Part shown: piece by piece, positions 1 to 6,898 of the stretch
How positions within the stretch are numbered: position 1 is the stretch's first letter
Layout of the letters: the number at the start of each line of letters is the position of its first letter
Assembly (NCBI GenBank): GCA_021774735.1
Contig: JAJFIS010000041.1
Location: 1-64,000 of the forward strand
Source of the DNA: Alphaproteobacteria bacterium
GTDB lineage: Bacteria > Pseudomonadota > Alphaproteobacteria > Sphingomonadales > Kordiimonadaceae
DNA: 64,000 bases
Reading direction: 5' to 3'
Program-made: the position numbers and the translations under genes
Notes under the pieces: generated by a model
The model's database searches: none
Seen by the model: the letters and a program-made list of their open reading frames with translations, nothing else
Told to the model about the DNA's origin: nothing

Positions 1-1
1 A

Positions 2-91
2 AAGTGGACAATGGCCCCCAGAGTGTGGAAGCAGGCCATGAACCAATTCGCCGTCCTGTTCCATGACCGTTTTCCAACATCAATATATTGA
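2..91 (+). CDS. C-terminal end of IS256-family-like transposase (partial)
   Basis: Frame 2 from the window edge encodes 29 residues, beginning KWTMAPRVWKQAMNQF and ending with a TGA at 89-91. The pattern KWTM..xxW....NQFA.LF.DR is that seen at the extreme C-terminus of IS256/mutator-type DDE transposases. The catalytic domain lies upstream, outside the window. The stop codon falls inside a perfect palindrome (71-100). With only 29 residues visible, the family call is a judgement from the motif. Confidence 0.55.
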   Translation, partial: KWTMAPRVWKQAMNQFAVLFHDRFPTSIY

Positions 92-100
92 TGTTGGAAA
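71..100. repeat. Perfect 30-bp palindrome spanning the transposase stop codon
   Basis: TTTCCAACATCAATA followed by its exact reverse complement, with no spacer, occupies 71-100. It could be a cruciform, an operator for a dimeric regulator or an IS-internal 3' hairpin limiting read-through into the array. No T-run follows on the + strand, so it is not a canonical intrinsic terminator. Its position just inside the IS end suggests it belongs to the element. Confidence 0.85.
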
Positions 101-157
101 TATAACCAAATGGTCACTTACACGGAATTTAGGACACTACCGTGGCTTATAGAAATT

Positions 158-721
158 GCCATAGCTTCCCTTCCGACACGGTTATGCTATGGTGATACTT
201 ATGCAATAAGCTATACGAGCGGAGCCATAGCTTCCCTTCCGACACGGTTATGCTATGGTATTAACACAAGTAACAGTGACTTCTGCTGGGCCATAGCTTC
301 CCTTCCGACACGGTTATGCTATGGTACTTGGGAGGGCGACCATAGGCTTGTTGTGGCCATAGCTTCCCTTCCGACACGGTTATGCTATGGTCCAAGTCTC
401 CCCGAAGAAAAAAGGTTTCCGGCCATAGCTTCCCTTCCGACACGGTTATGCTATGGTCTCATCAGCAGCGACAAACGAGCCTGCACCGCCATAGCTTCCC
501 TTCCGACACGGTTATGCTATGGTTCATGACCTTCAATGGGCAGGGTTGGAACAGCCATAGCTTCCCTTCCGACACGGTTATGCTATGGTAAACCCGAGGG
601 AGCGGTCTATGTCGGGCGCGCCATAGCTTCCCTTCCGACACGGTTATGCTATGGTTTAATTCAATAAAATATGCCTTGCCCTTACGCCATAGCTTCCCTT
701 CCGACACGGTTATGCTATGGT
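158..721 (+). CRISPR. Type II-C CRISPR array, 9 repeats and 8 spacers
   Basis: Nine identical 36-bp repeats start at 158, 224, 290, 356, 422, 488, 554, 620 and 686, an exact 66-bp period leaving eight 30-bp spacers. The repeat begins GCCATAGCTTCCCTTCC and ends CGGTTATGCTATGGT; its two ends are partly complementary (CCATAGC/GCTATGG). By comparison with Neisseria-type II-C repeats the + strand is the crRNA sense. The tracrRNA gene at about 5125-5230 agrees, since its anti-repeat pairs with this strand. Each repeat ends in TGCTATGGT, an extended -10-like element, so each spacer may have its own promoter. No repeat is degenerate. The left edge is cut close by an insertion sequence. I found no spacer matching elsewhere in the window by eye. 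Confidence 0.98.
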
Positions 722-737
722 AGATTTCTGGTAAAGG

Positions 738-795
738 TCTGAAAATAAAAGAAAAAGGCTGAATGGTTTAAAATAATACAAGCTGTTCAGCCTTT
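738..795 (-). terminator. Rho-independent terminator of the cas operon
   Basis: Read on the minus strand, AAAGGCTGAA (795-786) and TTCAGCCTTT (763-754) form a perfect 10-bp stem with a 22-nt loop, followed by a T-rich run (TTTTTCTTTTATTTT). The stem overlaps the last codons of cas2. It would stop cas9-cas1-cas2 transcripts before they run antisense into the CRISPR array, which is transcribed toward them. Confidence 0.75.
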
Positions 796-1097
796 GTTTC
801 TTCGTTATTTTTGCGTGTTCCGACAAGAATTTTCATCCGTTCATACTGCTTATCCGTTATTTTTAACGACCTTACGCTGCCTTCTGATGGCAAAATATTG
901 TCTAAACGGCGTAAATGTTTTTCGACTCGGTCCTTACCGTTACAAATACGAGCGTAGACAGAATATTGTATCATCATATAGCCATCTTTCAAAAGAAAAT
1001 TACGAAAGCGAGAGGCCGTCTTGCGCTCTGATTTCGTGTGAGTTGGTAAGTCATAGAAAACAAAGAGCCACATAAATCTATCCTTTGTTGCACTCAT
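768..1097 (-). CDS. cas2: CRISPR-associated endonuclease Cas2, type II
   Basis: 109 residues, the usual Cas2 length. The N-terminal strand carries the conserved FVFYDLP motif with the family Asp, followed by a ferredoxin-like fold pattern (RFRNFLLKDGYMMIQYSVY). Cas2 forms the structural core of the Cas1-Cas2 spacer-integration complex. The ATG overlaps the cas1 stop by 4 nt, implying translational coupling. It is the last gene of the operon; the terminator stem lies in its final codons. The order cas9-cas1-cas2 with no fourth gene defines subtype II-C. Confidence 0.96.
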   Translation of the reverse strand: MSATKDRFMWLFVFYDLPTHTKSERKTASRFRNFLLKDGYMMIQYSVYARICNGKDRVEKHLRRLDNILPSEGSVRSLKITDKQYERMKILVGTRKNNEETKAEQLVLF

Positions 1098-1999
1098 GTT
1101 TCTTCCCCTAGAGTAAAACCGACAAGCGGCAAAAGCGCAGGGCTTTTATTTTCCATGGCGCTCATCAGGCCTGCAGCCATTTTATCGCATACACTAGCGA
1201 GGGTATGGGTCTCTTCATCCATCTTACATAACCATGTGCCAGCCCCTGCCAAATGCTGGCGACATTCGATAGACAAGCTGTCCCCTTCATCCAATAAGCC
1301 CTGACCTTTCATTTCAAAAACATGGTGATCGACAAAGGGGCGAAAAACCTCCATCAGGTCATCCGTCAGGTTAAAAGCATTCAGTTCATTGCAATGATGC
1401 AACCCAAAAGCAGGCATAAGGCCATAAGCAACCTGCGCCCGCGCAACATAGGCCCGTATAACCGCATAGCCATAATTAAGTGCTGCATTGACAAGGTCAG
1501 TATCGCCACGCCTAAAACCTTTACCCATTAAGCGTTGCCAGTAATAACGCGCGGCTTGGGCTTCTATATTGCTTGGGTCGCCAGGCTTAACGTGATTGGC
1601 GAGGGCAATAAGGCGTTTGGCTTTCCTTCCCGATATCTTTAAACAGGCCGCTTGATTAGAGATTTTTGATTGAATGACCCTTTGCCATAATCGTTTTTTT
1701 AGCGCCTCAGAGCAAGACTGTTGAATATAAGCGACGCGGCTTTGTCGGCTATGGGCATGAAAGGGCAGCATCAAACCATTTGGCATATGGCTTTTATCAC
1801 AGGTGATAACCGCCACCCCTTGATCTTGCGCATATGACAATAAGCTTGCGTTCAAGCTTATTTGTGGTGATTCTAATATAAGGGCGATCACATCCTCAAG
1901 CGGCAAGCTATATGTGCCATCTTCATTTTCAAGCTGTAATTGCCCGTTGACCAGTCTAAGCTTCGCTGGGTTTTGGATGAGAATTGTGCGCCACGCCAA
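1094..1999 (-). CDS. cas1: CRISPR-associated endonuclease Cas1, type II
   Basis: Integrase subunit of the spacer-acquisition complex. The natural N-terminus appears to be the TTG codon at 1999, giving (M)AWRTILIQNPAKL, which matches the usual Cas1 opening; AAGGAG lies 7 nt upstream (2012-2007). That gives 301 residues. An ATG at 2083 would add 28 residues without family similarity. Likely metal ligands are the Glu in NIEAQAARYYW, the His in AFGLHHCNELN and an Asp in the following DLMEVFRPFVDH segment. The start and its SD lie inside the end of cas9, a 44-nt overlap; the 3' end overlaps cas2 by 4 nt. Confidence 0.95.
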   Translation of the reverse strand: MAWRTILIQNPAKLRLVNGQLQLENEDGTYSLPLEDVIALILESPQISLNASLLSYAQDQGVAVITCDKSHMPNGLMLPFHAHSRQSRVAYIQQSCSEALKKRLWQRVIQSKISNQAACLKISGRKAKRLIALANHVKPGDPSNIEAQAARYYWQRLMGKGFRRGDTDLVNAALNYGYAVIRAYVARAQVAYGLMPAFGLHHCNELNAFNLTDDLMEVFRPFVDHHVFEMKGQGLLDEGDSLSIECRQHLAGAGTWLCKMDEETHTLASVCDKMAAGLMSAMENKSPALLPLVGFTLGEET

Positions 2000-4900
2000 G
2001 TCTTGTCTCCTTGCCAACTTTATATTTATTGCCGAAATAATCCACGCTATATTTTTCAAAGGAAAGCAGGGTTTTAACGCCAACGCTTTCTATGCCGTCA
2101 CCTTTTTTGCCGAAAGATGGGTCTCGGTCATGAGCCTTAACCGTGATTGCACCTGTTCCTCGATGCGTTCCTCCATAATATGCAAAATATTCATCTTTCT
2201 TGCTTTTGATAAACAGCAGATCATTTTTACAAAGGGAGAAGAGAAAATTATCAATTTCCATGACTTCCCATTCCTCTTCAGGTTTGTATGCAATGATAGC
2301 TTTATTCGGCAGTTCACCACTTACAAAATGATGGACATAAATAGGTACGAGGAAATATTTACCGTTCTTTTGAAAAACATCCACGCGCACCATATCGCCG
2401 TTGCTGGCAAGACCGCCATTTATCTCGATACCTGATTTCTCTGTCGTCTCTACCCGCACTGAATTAATGCGAGGCCCCTGTTTGGCGGGGTCATTGGTCG
2501 GCATATGGACAGGTTCTGCAAAGGCTTTTTGGGGGTCCCCTTTATGGCTATCCAACCGTTCTTTTAAAACCGTATAGAGCTTACTATTGCGCTCTTTATC
2601 TACCATTTTCTCCAACATTGCAGGCTTCAAATCTCCAACTTTGATACGCTGAATGATTTTACCGTCACTTTTGCGAATGCTTCGGATCGTTTCCTGATGC
2701 GCTGGACCCGTAATTTTCCGTGCAGGCATGCGCGATACAAAAATAGCATCGCGGGCGGCCTCCGCAACCTTTCTAAAGCCTTCCCAAGGCAAGGGTGGTA
2801 AGGCTCGCTTTTCAGGGTTTTTGCGCCGGGCTTCATATTTATTCCAGTGCGTTAATTTTTGCACCATGCTTTGGGTAGAACAAGCAATAACAATGGCGTC
2901 CAGTGCATGATGCTTATCATTGCGACGGTCTTTATCAGGAAAACCCCAGGCACCACGCAAATGGGCCGTCAACGCCCCATTGCGAGTTTGCACACGGTTG
3001 CCCTCACCTAAATCCAGCGATTGCTCAATATGATTTTTAAGTAGTTTGGCAATATAGCGTGTATCATTCAAGGCACGCTCTTTCCACTTTTCAGCTTTTT
3101 CTGCGTCAAAATGCGCTGTTAACAAATTATCGGATTTGGCTTTAGGTAGGCCTTTTGCAATAGCCTCCAACTGCTCTAACGGCCTGCCCTGCTTTTCAAA
3201 ATATTCCACAGGTGTATCGTTGCGTTTCATCTGATTTTCGTCTGTGCAACACAACACTTTGTTCATATAACTATCATTCCATGACCTGCTGTACGGCAAT
3301 ATATGATCAATTTGAGTTGCCGTTGGGTCGCGTAGCATCCGATGATCAATATAAACACCTGAATAGGGACAAAATCCCTTTTGTTCTTTCCATAGACGAT
3401 ATTTTAAAATATCTCCGCCGCGCACATTATCAGGCTCTATTCCCAATATTTCTGCCGCATGTTTTTTGGCATCTTCACGGTATGCCTGATATTTTTTCTG
3501 CTCTCGTTCTTTATCTTTACGATCTTTGAAAGAACGCCCTGCCTCCCGCGCCATTTCAACGATGATTGTCTCAGGCATGCCGTATTGACGAATAACCGCA
3601 TTAATGACCTTGCGCGTTTGTGCCAGTGCGCGGTTTACAACAGGATTGCGCACATCTTCAAAAGGAGGTATTTTTGTGAGGCCCTTATTATCTTTTCCGC
3701 TGTGATCATAGCCTGCTTTTTTGCAAGCTTTATCATAGGTTAGCCCCTGTTGCATGAACGGTAAAATCGCACGAACAACTTTCAATGACAAATCAATCGT
3801 TTTGCTAAAATTAGTGACCGTCAGTAATGATTGGATTTGATCTTCATGCAGATTAAGCGGCGCAAATAAGTCTCTGATTTCTTGTTCGCTCTCATAAAAA
3901 GATAATATATGTGCTATTTCATCAAGAATAATACGCTTAGAGCCAATCCATTGTTGCCAATCAATATCACTGCCGGAGGCAAGCTTGTCTTTCAGTGTTT
4001 GATATCCCGGCAAACGCAGCCAGACGGACCTTTCCGCTCTGTCCCGTATTTTTTCCCATGTGTCGTCCGCATCATTTACTTTACGGTAACTCATGTTAAA
4101 CCGCATATCGTCTGTTAGCGCCAACGCTTTACGGGCCTGTTTGAAGCTCACACCGCTTTTATTTTTATGAGCTAAATCGGCAAGTTTATTTTTTTCATCT
4201 TGGGATAACTCTCGTTCAATACTGTTAATATCGCGTATTTTAGTATTATTCAGCTTTGACCAAAGCACAAAAAGCTCGGCGCTATAAGCAAATTTAGGGG
4301 CGCGTCTTTCGGATGGCTCTAAAGTACAATACCCCACCATTTTAATAGAGGATTGTAAGTCACGCTGGCAAAAGGCAATACCGCTGCCCTCTAATGTATA
4401 TTTCTTATCTGCCTCACCATTGCCAGCGTAAGCATGTTCCAGCTCTTTTGTGGCTTTGATGTTACTAAATAACCGTTGGGCAGTGAATATTGCTCTCACT
4501 TCTTGACGCAACAAATCACGCGTTACAAAATTATCGTAAGAACCATGACCATTACGCTGCTTATCCTGAGTAGCTAAGTAAGCACCAACAGTGTTTTCAC
4601 CACTGCGCACCATAGCTTCTTGTAATTCTATAGCACCACTTAAGGCCTTTTTACCTTCGGTATCATTCGCCTCTGCCCCTTTTCGATTTGACTGATAGCC
4701 ACGACGTTTTGCGATGTGAAAAAATACGCGAGCAAACTCTGCATCTGTCAAAATACGTTCGAGTGATTCTTTACGTAAGTCCCACGGAGACTTCTGGTGG
4801 CCTTTTGCATCAATAGCATTAACATTCTCAAAACCATGTTCAGCAAGTAAACGTCGAATAGCTCTTTTACGTTGCGACCGTCTACCTGTCACTCTACGCA

Positions 4901-5066
4901 TACCACGTTTGGTACGGCGCGGTTCAGCAAGCGATGCCCCTGTTTTCGGGTTTTCCGCCGCTTCAAAAATATGCGCACCAGAACAGACTACTCGTTGCGC
5001 ATTTAAATCAACACCTGCAAATCCCACTGATGCTATCCCAATATCAACCCCAAGATTATATGGCAT
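1956..5066 (-). CDS. cas9: CRISPR-associated endonuclease Cas9, compact type II-C
   Basis: RNA-guided DNA endonuclease, 1036 residues, in the short II-C size class (Neisseria and Parvibaculum enzymes are of similar length). Visible in order: RuvC-I with Asp8 in GVDIGIASVG; an Arg-rich bridge helix (about 49-75); an alpha-helical recognition lobe (about 80-480); RuvC-II with Glu504 in IIVEMAREAG; the HNH domain with Asp587-His588 in QIDHILPYSRS and Asn611; RuvC-III with His719-His720 and Asp723 in NDKHHALDAIV; then a wedge/PAM-interacting region to the end. All catalytic residues are present, so it should cut both strands. ATG start with AGGAGGG 7-8 nt upstream (5080-5074). First gene of the cas9-cas1-cas2 operon. 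The PAM cannot be read from sequence. Confidence 0.98.
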   Translation of the reverse strand: MPYNLGVDIGIASVGFAGVDLNAQRVVCSGAHIFEAAENPKTGASLAEPRRTKRGMRRVTGRRSQRKRAIRRLLAEHGFENVNAIDAKGHQKSPWDLRKESLERILTDAEFARVFFHIAKRRGYQSNRKGAEANDTEGKKALSGAIELQEAMVRSGENTVGAYLATQDKQRNGHGSYDNFVTRDLLRQEVRAIFTAQRLFSNIKATKELEHAYAGNGEADKKYTLEGSGIAFCQRDLQSSIKMVGYCTLEPSERRAPKFAYSAELFVLWSKLNNTKIRDINSIERELSQDEKNKLADLAHKNKSGVSFKQARKALALTDDMRFNMSYRKVNDADDTWEKIRDRAERSVWLRLPGYQTLKDKLASGSDIDWQQWIGSKRIILDEIAHILSFYESEQEIRDLFAPLNLHEDQIQSLLTVTNFSKTIDLSLKVVRAILPFMQQGLTYDKACKKAGYDHSGKDNKGLTKIPPFEDVRNPVVNRALAQTRKVINAVIRQYGMPETIIVEMAREAGRSFKDRKDKEREQKKYQAYREDAKKHAAEILGIEPDNVRGGDILKYRLWKEQKGFCPYSGVYIDHRMLRDPTATQIDHILPYSRSWNDSYMNKVLCCTDENQMKRNDTPVEYFEKQGRPLEQLEAIAKGLPKAKSDNLLTAHFDAEKAEKWKERALNDTRYIAKLLKNHIEQSLDLGEGNRVQTRNGALTAHLRGAWGFPDKDRRNDKHHALDAIVIACSTQSMVQKLTHWNKYEARRKNPEKRALPPLPWEGFRKVAEAARDAIFVSRMPARKITGPAHQETIRSIRKSDGKIIQRIKVGDLKPAMLEKMVDKERNSKLYTVLKERLDSHKGDPQKAFAEPVHMPTNDPAKQGPRINSVRVETTEKSGIEINGGLASNGDMVRVDVFQKNGKYFLVPIYVHHFVSGELPNKAIIAYKPEEEWEVMEIDNFLFSLCKNDLLFIKSKKDEYFAYYGGTHRGTGAITVKAHDRDPSFGKKGDGIESVGVKTLLSFEKYSVDYFGNKYKVGKETRLGVAHNSHPKPSEA

Positions 5067-5088
5067 TGCTCAACCCTCCTAAAATTTC

Positions 5089-5118
5089 TTGACAAGTAGT
5101 AAGAACATATTTTATTGT
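5089..5118 (+). promoter_or_regulatory. Predicted tracrRNA promoter
   Basis: A consensus -35 TTGACA lies at 5089-5094 and a -10-like TATTGT at 5113-5118, separated by 18 bp. Transcription would start near 5125, just before the anti-repeat. The element lies between the divergent cas9 start (5066) and the tracrRNA, so the cas9 promoter probably overlaps it on the other strand. Confidence 0.6.
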
Positions 5119-5124
5119 AATTTA

Positions 5125-5230
5125 CAACTTATAGCATAACCGTGTCGGAATCGTTGTTATGGTAAGGTATCGAAAGATACCGCAAAGTTTCTGCCCCTAG
5201 CTGGTTTACCATCTAGGGGCATCTTTTATT
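5125..5230 (+). ncRNA. tracrRNA of the type II-C system
   Basis: ATAGCATAACCGTGTCGGAA at 5131-5150 is an exact 20-base match to the reverse complement of the CRISPR repeat. After a short mismatched bulge, the segment TCGTTGTTATGGT re-pairs with the repeat's 5' end (CCATAGC, using G-U pairs), the usual lower-stem/bulge/upper-stem duplex. Next come TAAGGTATCGAAAGATACC, a 6-bp hairpin with a GAAA loop, a short linker, and a 9-bp hairpin TGCCCCTAG...CTAGGGGCA (5192-5221) followed by TCTTTTATTT. Order and linker sequences closely resemble the Neisseria meningitidis tracrRNA. It is on the array strand, opposite cas9. The exact 5' end is inferred from the promoter. Confidence 0.93.
5192..5229 (+). 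terminator. Intrinsic terminator forming the tracrRNA 3' hairpin
   Basis: TGCCCCTAG (5192-5200) pairs with CTAGGGGCA (5213-5221), with GGT/ACC able to extend pairing inside the loop, followed by TCTTTTATTT. In Neisseria-type tracrRNAs the corresponding hairpin is both the Cas9-bound 3' structure and the transcription terminator. Confidence 0.85.
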
Positions 5231-5527
5231 TCTGGCTTGATACATGACGAGCCCTTTTTCCAATGAAGCGGCGATAAATAGTAAAGCCCATGAAAACTTA
5301 AATGATTACAGAGCTACCAAAGCATGAGGTTAGCCACTCTAGCCTTTTGATATTAATGATATATGTTAGTCCTGCAGGGCGGGCCAATAATAGAGGACAA
5401 GCGACAGAAATGTGGCCTGTCCTTTATTGTATTTAGACTATTTTTTAGCGCTCCCACCGTTGCATACGGCAGATAATAGCCCTAGGATAAGATTGATAAT
5501 TCACTGAGTATAAAGGCCCATTTTTCT
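5231..5527. other. Intergenic region, no gene seen
   Basis: No coding frame or CRISPR-like repeat was seen between the tracrRNA terminator and pmbA. The only structure is a weak 6-bp inverted repeat AGGACA (5394-5399)/TGTCCT (5418-5423) with an 18-nt loop, followed by TTATT. The pmbA promoter should lie in the last 100 bases, but no convincing -35/-10 pair could be chosen. Confidence 0.5.
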
Positions 5528-6862
5528 ATGGAAACGCTAAATCTGTTATCCGACCTTATTGAAGCCGCACAAAAAGCGGGGGCGGACAGCGCCGATGCCG
5601 TCGCCGTTGAAGCTATAAGCCGCAGTGTGAGCTGGCGCGAGGGCAAGCTGGAAGACGCGGAAGGCAGCGAGGGCCAAGACATTGGCCTGCGGGTGCTCAT
5701 CGGTAAGCGCCAAGCGATGGTATCGACCAGTGACCGCAGCCCGGATAGCCTGAAGCAGCTGGTGACGCGCACCATAGAAATGGCCAAAGCCGTGCCCGAG
5801 GATCCATACTGTGGCCTAGCTGATAGTGCCCTGCTACACACTGGCCCAAACGCTGAGCTGGAACTGGCGGATAGTTCTGACGTAGACACCGATACCCTGA
5901 AAAGTTGGGCTGCAGAGGCCGAAGATGCCGCCCGGGCGGTGAACGGCGTTACCAATTGCGACGGTGCTGGGGCATCTGCTGGCAGCTGGGGCATTACACT
6001 GGCGACCACTGGCGGCTTTGCTGGGCATTATCGCGGCACCAGCTTTTCTACCTCTATATCCGCCGTGGCGGGCAGTGGCACGGGCATGGAGCGCGACTAT
6101 GATTATTCGAGCGCTAGATTTATTAGCGACCTCGATAGCCCTGCCACCATTGGCCACAATGCTGGAACCCGCGCGGTGAAACGCTTGAACCCTGAAAAGC
6201 TATCCAGTGGCACTATGCCAGTGATATTTGACCCCCGGGTGTCCAACAGCCTGCTCGGCCATTTTGCTGGGGCGATATCCGGTACCTCTGTTGCACGAGG
6301 CAGCAGCTTCCTGCGTGATAAAATGGGAGCACAAATATTTGGCTCCGACATTGATATTATCGATGACCCTTTCATTGTTCGCGGGCTTAAAAGCCGCCCC
6401 TTTGACGGTGAAGGTGTGACAGTGAATACTAAAAAATTAGTGGACGCTGGTGTTCTGACCAGCTGGACCCTAAATAGTGCTACCGCCCAGCAGCTTGATT
6501 TGCAGACCACAGGCCATGCCAGCCGAGGCACCTGTAACGCCCCCGGCATTGGCCTCAGCAATTTCTATATGGCGGCAGGGGATATAACTTTAAGCGAGCT
6601 GATGGCAGATATTAAAGACGGCATTTATATAACCGAGCTTATTGGCATGGGGGTTAACCCAGTGACCGGTGATTATAGCCGAGGGGCTGCTGGTTTCCGC
6701 ATTCAAAACGGCATATTGACCCACCCTGTCAGTGAAATAACCATTGCTGGAAACTTAATGGATATGTTTGCCCGTGCAATTCCTGCAAATGATCTCGCTT
6801 TTAAATACGGGGTTAACGCTCCATCGATTAGAATTAATGACATGATGGTCGCGGGCGGTTAA
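5528..6862 (+). CDS. pmbA: TldE/PmbA-family metallopeptidase subunit
   Basis: 444 residues, full length for the PmbA (TldE) subunit of the TldD/TldE protease. In well-studied bacteria this cytoplasmic complex degrades unfolded or leader-containing peptides such as microcin B17 precursor, with the catalytic metal in TldD. Family signatures include the N-terminal GADSADAVAVE segment, REGKLEDAEGSEGQDIGLRV near residue 40, and GISGTSVARGSSF..KMGAQIF in the C-terminal half. No HExxxH motif is visible, as expected for the E subunit; tldD is not in the window. The ATG lacks a strong SD. Probably the first gene of a short + strand run with the phosphatase-family gene 36 bp downstream. Confidence 0.9.
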   Translation: METLNLLSDLIEAAQKAGADSADAVAVEAISRSVSWREGKLEDAEGSEGQDIGLRVLIGKRQAMVSTSDRSPDSLKQLVTRTIEMAKAVPEDPYCGLADSALLHTGPNAELELADSSDVDTDTLKSWAAEAEDAARAVNGVTNCDGAGASAGSWGITLATTGGFAGHYRGTSFSTSISAVAGSGTGMERDYDYSSARFISDLDSPATIGHNAGTRAVKRLNPEKLSSGTMPVIFDPRVSNSLLGHFAGAISGTSVARGSSFLRDKMGAQIFGSDIDIIDDPFIVRGLKSRPFDGEGVTVNTKKLVDAGVLTSWTLNSATAQQLDLQTTGHASRGTCNAPGIGLSNFYMAAGDITLSELMADIKDGIYITELIGMGVNPVTGDYSRGAAGFRIQNGILTHPVSEITIAGNLMDMFARAIPANDLAFKYGVNAPSIRINDMMVAGG

Positions 6863-6898
6863 GCTTAACGACAATGACAAGATGAAGGGCCCAAGCTG

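Larger units (their letters stand above)
1..141 (+). mobile_element. Right end of an IS256-family-like insertion sequence
   Basis: The window opens inside a transposase reading frame that stops at 89-91. About 20 bases after that stop comes a 30-base stretch (112-141) whose reverse complement begins GGTAGTGTCC and continues with an AT-rich segment and GTGTAA. From memory this matches the terminal inverted repeats of IS256-family elements. The left end lies outside the window, so neither the paired repeat nor a target duplication can be seen. The element ends about 16 bases before the first CRISPR repeat. Assignment rests on the protein tail plus the terminal repeat style; another transposase family remains possible. 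Confidence 0.6.

Noticed and set aside
110-707. Repetitive open frames on both strands across the array, with a recurring IASLPTRLCYG-type unit
   Set aside because: They are translations of the 36-bp CRISPR repeat, open only because the 66-bp period is a multiple of three; no SD and no protein family.
2000-2083. N-terminal extension of Cas1 to the ATG at 2083
   Set aside because: Residues are the out-of-frame cas9 sequence, unlike any Cas1 start; the TTG at 1999 has a good SD and a canonical N-terminus.
1914-2435. 173-codon + strand frame opposite the cas9 3' end
   Set aside because: Antisense shadow of cas9 and cas1; no family motif and no SD.
5394-5423. AGGACA/TGTCCT inverted repeat as a terminator
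   Set aside because: Only 6 bp with an 18-nt loop and no gene clearly ending before it; too weak to call.
5482-6009. 175-codon minus-strand frame opposite pmbA
   Set aside because: Low-complexity Ser/Ala-rich shadow of the GC-rich pmbA start.
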